5,625 nucleotides of DNA from an uncultured Selenomonas sp. (GTDB lineage Bacteria; Bacillota; Negativicutes; Selenomonadales; Selenomonadaceae). Under the pieces are notes generated by a model. That model searched no databases. It had not been told where the DNA came from and saw only the letters and a list, made by a program, of their open reading frames with translations. The translations under genes were made by a program, and so were the position numbers. This document shows, piece after piece, positions 5,376 to 5,625 of this stretch (position 1 is the stretch's first letter; each line of letters begins with the position of its first letter). The stretch spans positions 1 through 5,625 of the forward strand of contig CALJPB010000027.1 in assembly GCA_937981305.1 (NCBI GenBank), written 5' to 3'.

Positions 5376-5625
5376 TTACTCCTTCCCGCGCCGCGCACGC
5401 AGTGTTTCGAGTTCCTCGATGAAATTCGTGATGTCATCAAATTTTCGATAGACGGAGGCAAAGCGGATGTACGCGACCTCATCGAAATCCTTCAGCCGCT
5501 CCATCACGATCTCCCCGATCTTCTCCGACGGCACCTCCGGCTCCGTGCGGTTGCGGATATCGCGCTCGATCTCCGCGACGAAGTTCGTGATCTGCTCCAT
5601 CGAGATATCGCGCTTGTCACAGGAG
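5376..5625 (-). CDS. nrdR: Transcriptional repressor NrdR, C-terminal part (5' end outside window)
   Basis: Only the last 82 residues lie in the window; the reading frame is open to the right edge and continues upstream of the internal ATG at 5600, which is therefore not the start. The visible sequence begins SCDKRDISMEQITNF and includes VPSEKIGEIVMERLKDFDE followed by VAYIRFASVYRKFDDITNF. This is the second half of the ATP-cone domain and the conserved NrdR tail. NrdR is a nucleotide-sensing, zinc-ribbon repressor of ribonucleotide reductase genes; the zinc ribbon and its four cysteines should be on the missing N-terminal half. Full-length members are about 150 residues. The gene ends with TAA 22 bases before the radical SAM gene with no terminator between, so the two are probably co-transcribed. 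No NrdR operator is visible in the window. Confidence 0.96.
   Translation of the reverse strand, partial: SCDKRDISMEQITNFVAEIERDIRNRTEPEVPSEKIGEIVMERLKDFDEVAYIRFASVYRKFDDITNFIEELETLRARRGKE

Noticed and set aside
3476..5422. 648-residue open frame on the plus strand opposite the radical SAM gene
   Set aside because: It runs antisense across pgeF, the whole radical SAM gene and the end of nrdR, all of which have clear family motifs. Its product is Arg/His/Pro-rich with no recognisable domain, as expected for a shadow frame in GC-rich DNA.
1..5625. Novel defence, mobile or CRISPR-type system
   Set aside because: All seven coding regions belong to known chromosomal families, there are no spaced repeats, transposase, integrase or attachment sites, and no unexplained stretch longer than about 25 bases.

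Overview
The window is a tightly packed piece of a bacterial chromosome with seven genes, all on the minus strand, so it reads from the right edge to the left. The organism is probably a Negativicute (a Firmicute with an outer membrane) of the Selenomonas type. I infer this from the Firmicutes-style ylmD-ylmE-sepF-...-ylmH cluster, the moderately high GC content (visibly above 50%) and the general character of the proteins. I could not run a database search, so the genus is a guess.

Layout in order of transcription: the 3' end of nrdR (ribonucleotide reductase repressor, right edge); a radical SAM protein of the TIGR03960 type, starting at TTG; pgeF/ylmD (multicopper-oxidase-like fold, cytoplasmic peptidoglycan-precursor editing); yggS/ylmE (PLP homeostasis); sepF/ylmF (FtsZ membrane anchor, starting at GTG); proC (pyrroline-5-carboxylate reductase); and ylmH (S4-domain RNA-binding protein), whose 3' end is cut off by the left edge.

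The genes are almost continuous. nrdR and the radical SAM gene are 22 bases apart. The radical SAM gene/pgeF and pgeF/yggS pairs overlap by 4 bases (ATGA). yggS and sepF are 7 bases apart. sepF/proC and proC/ylmH share one base (TAATG). No promoter, terminator, tRNA, rRNA, mobile element or CRISPR array is visible, and no stretch over 25 bases is non-coding. This looks like one co-transcribed operon whose promoter and terminator lie outside the window.

Functionally it is a conserved division and cell-wall cluster (pgeF, sepF, ylmH, with divIVA often next) combined with PLP and proline metabolism (yggS, proC) and preceded by deoxynucleotide control (nrdR). I see no new defence or mobile system. 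The points most worth a second look are the uncharacterised radical SAM enzyme with a second C-terminal cysteine cluster, a perfect 10-bp hairpin inside the proC coding sequence, and proC occupying the place where ylmG sits in Bacillus.
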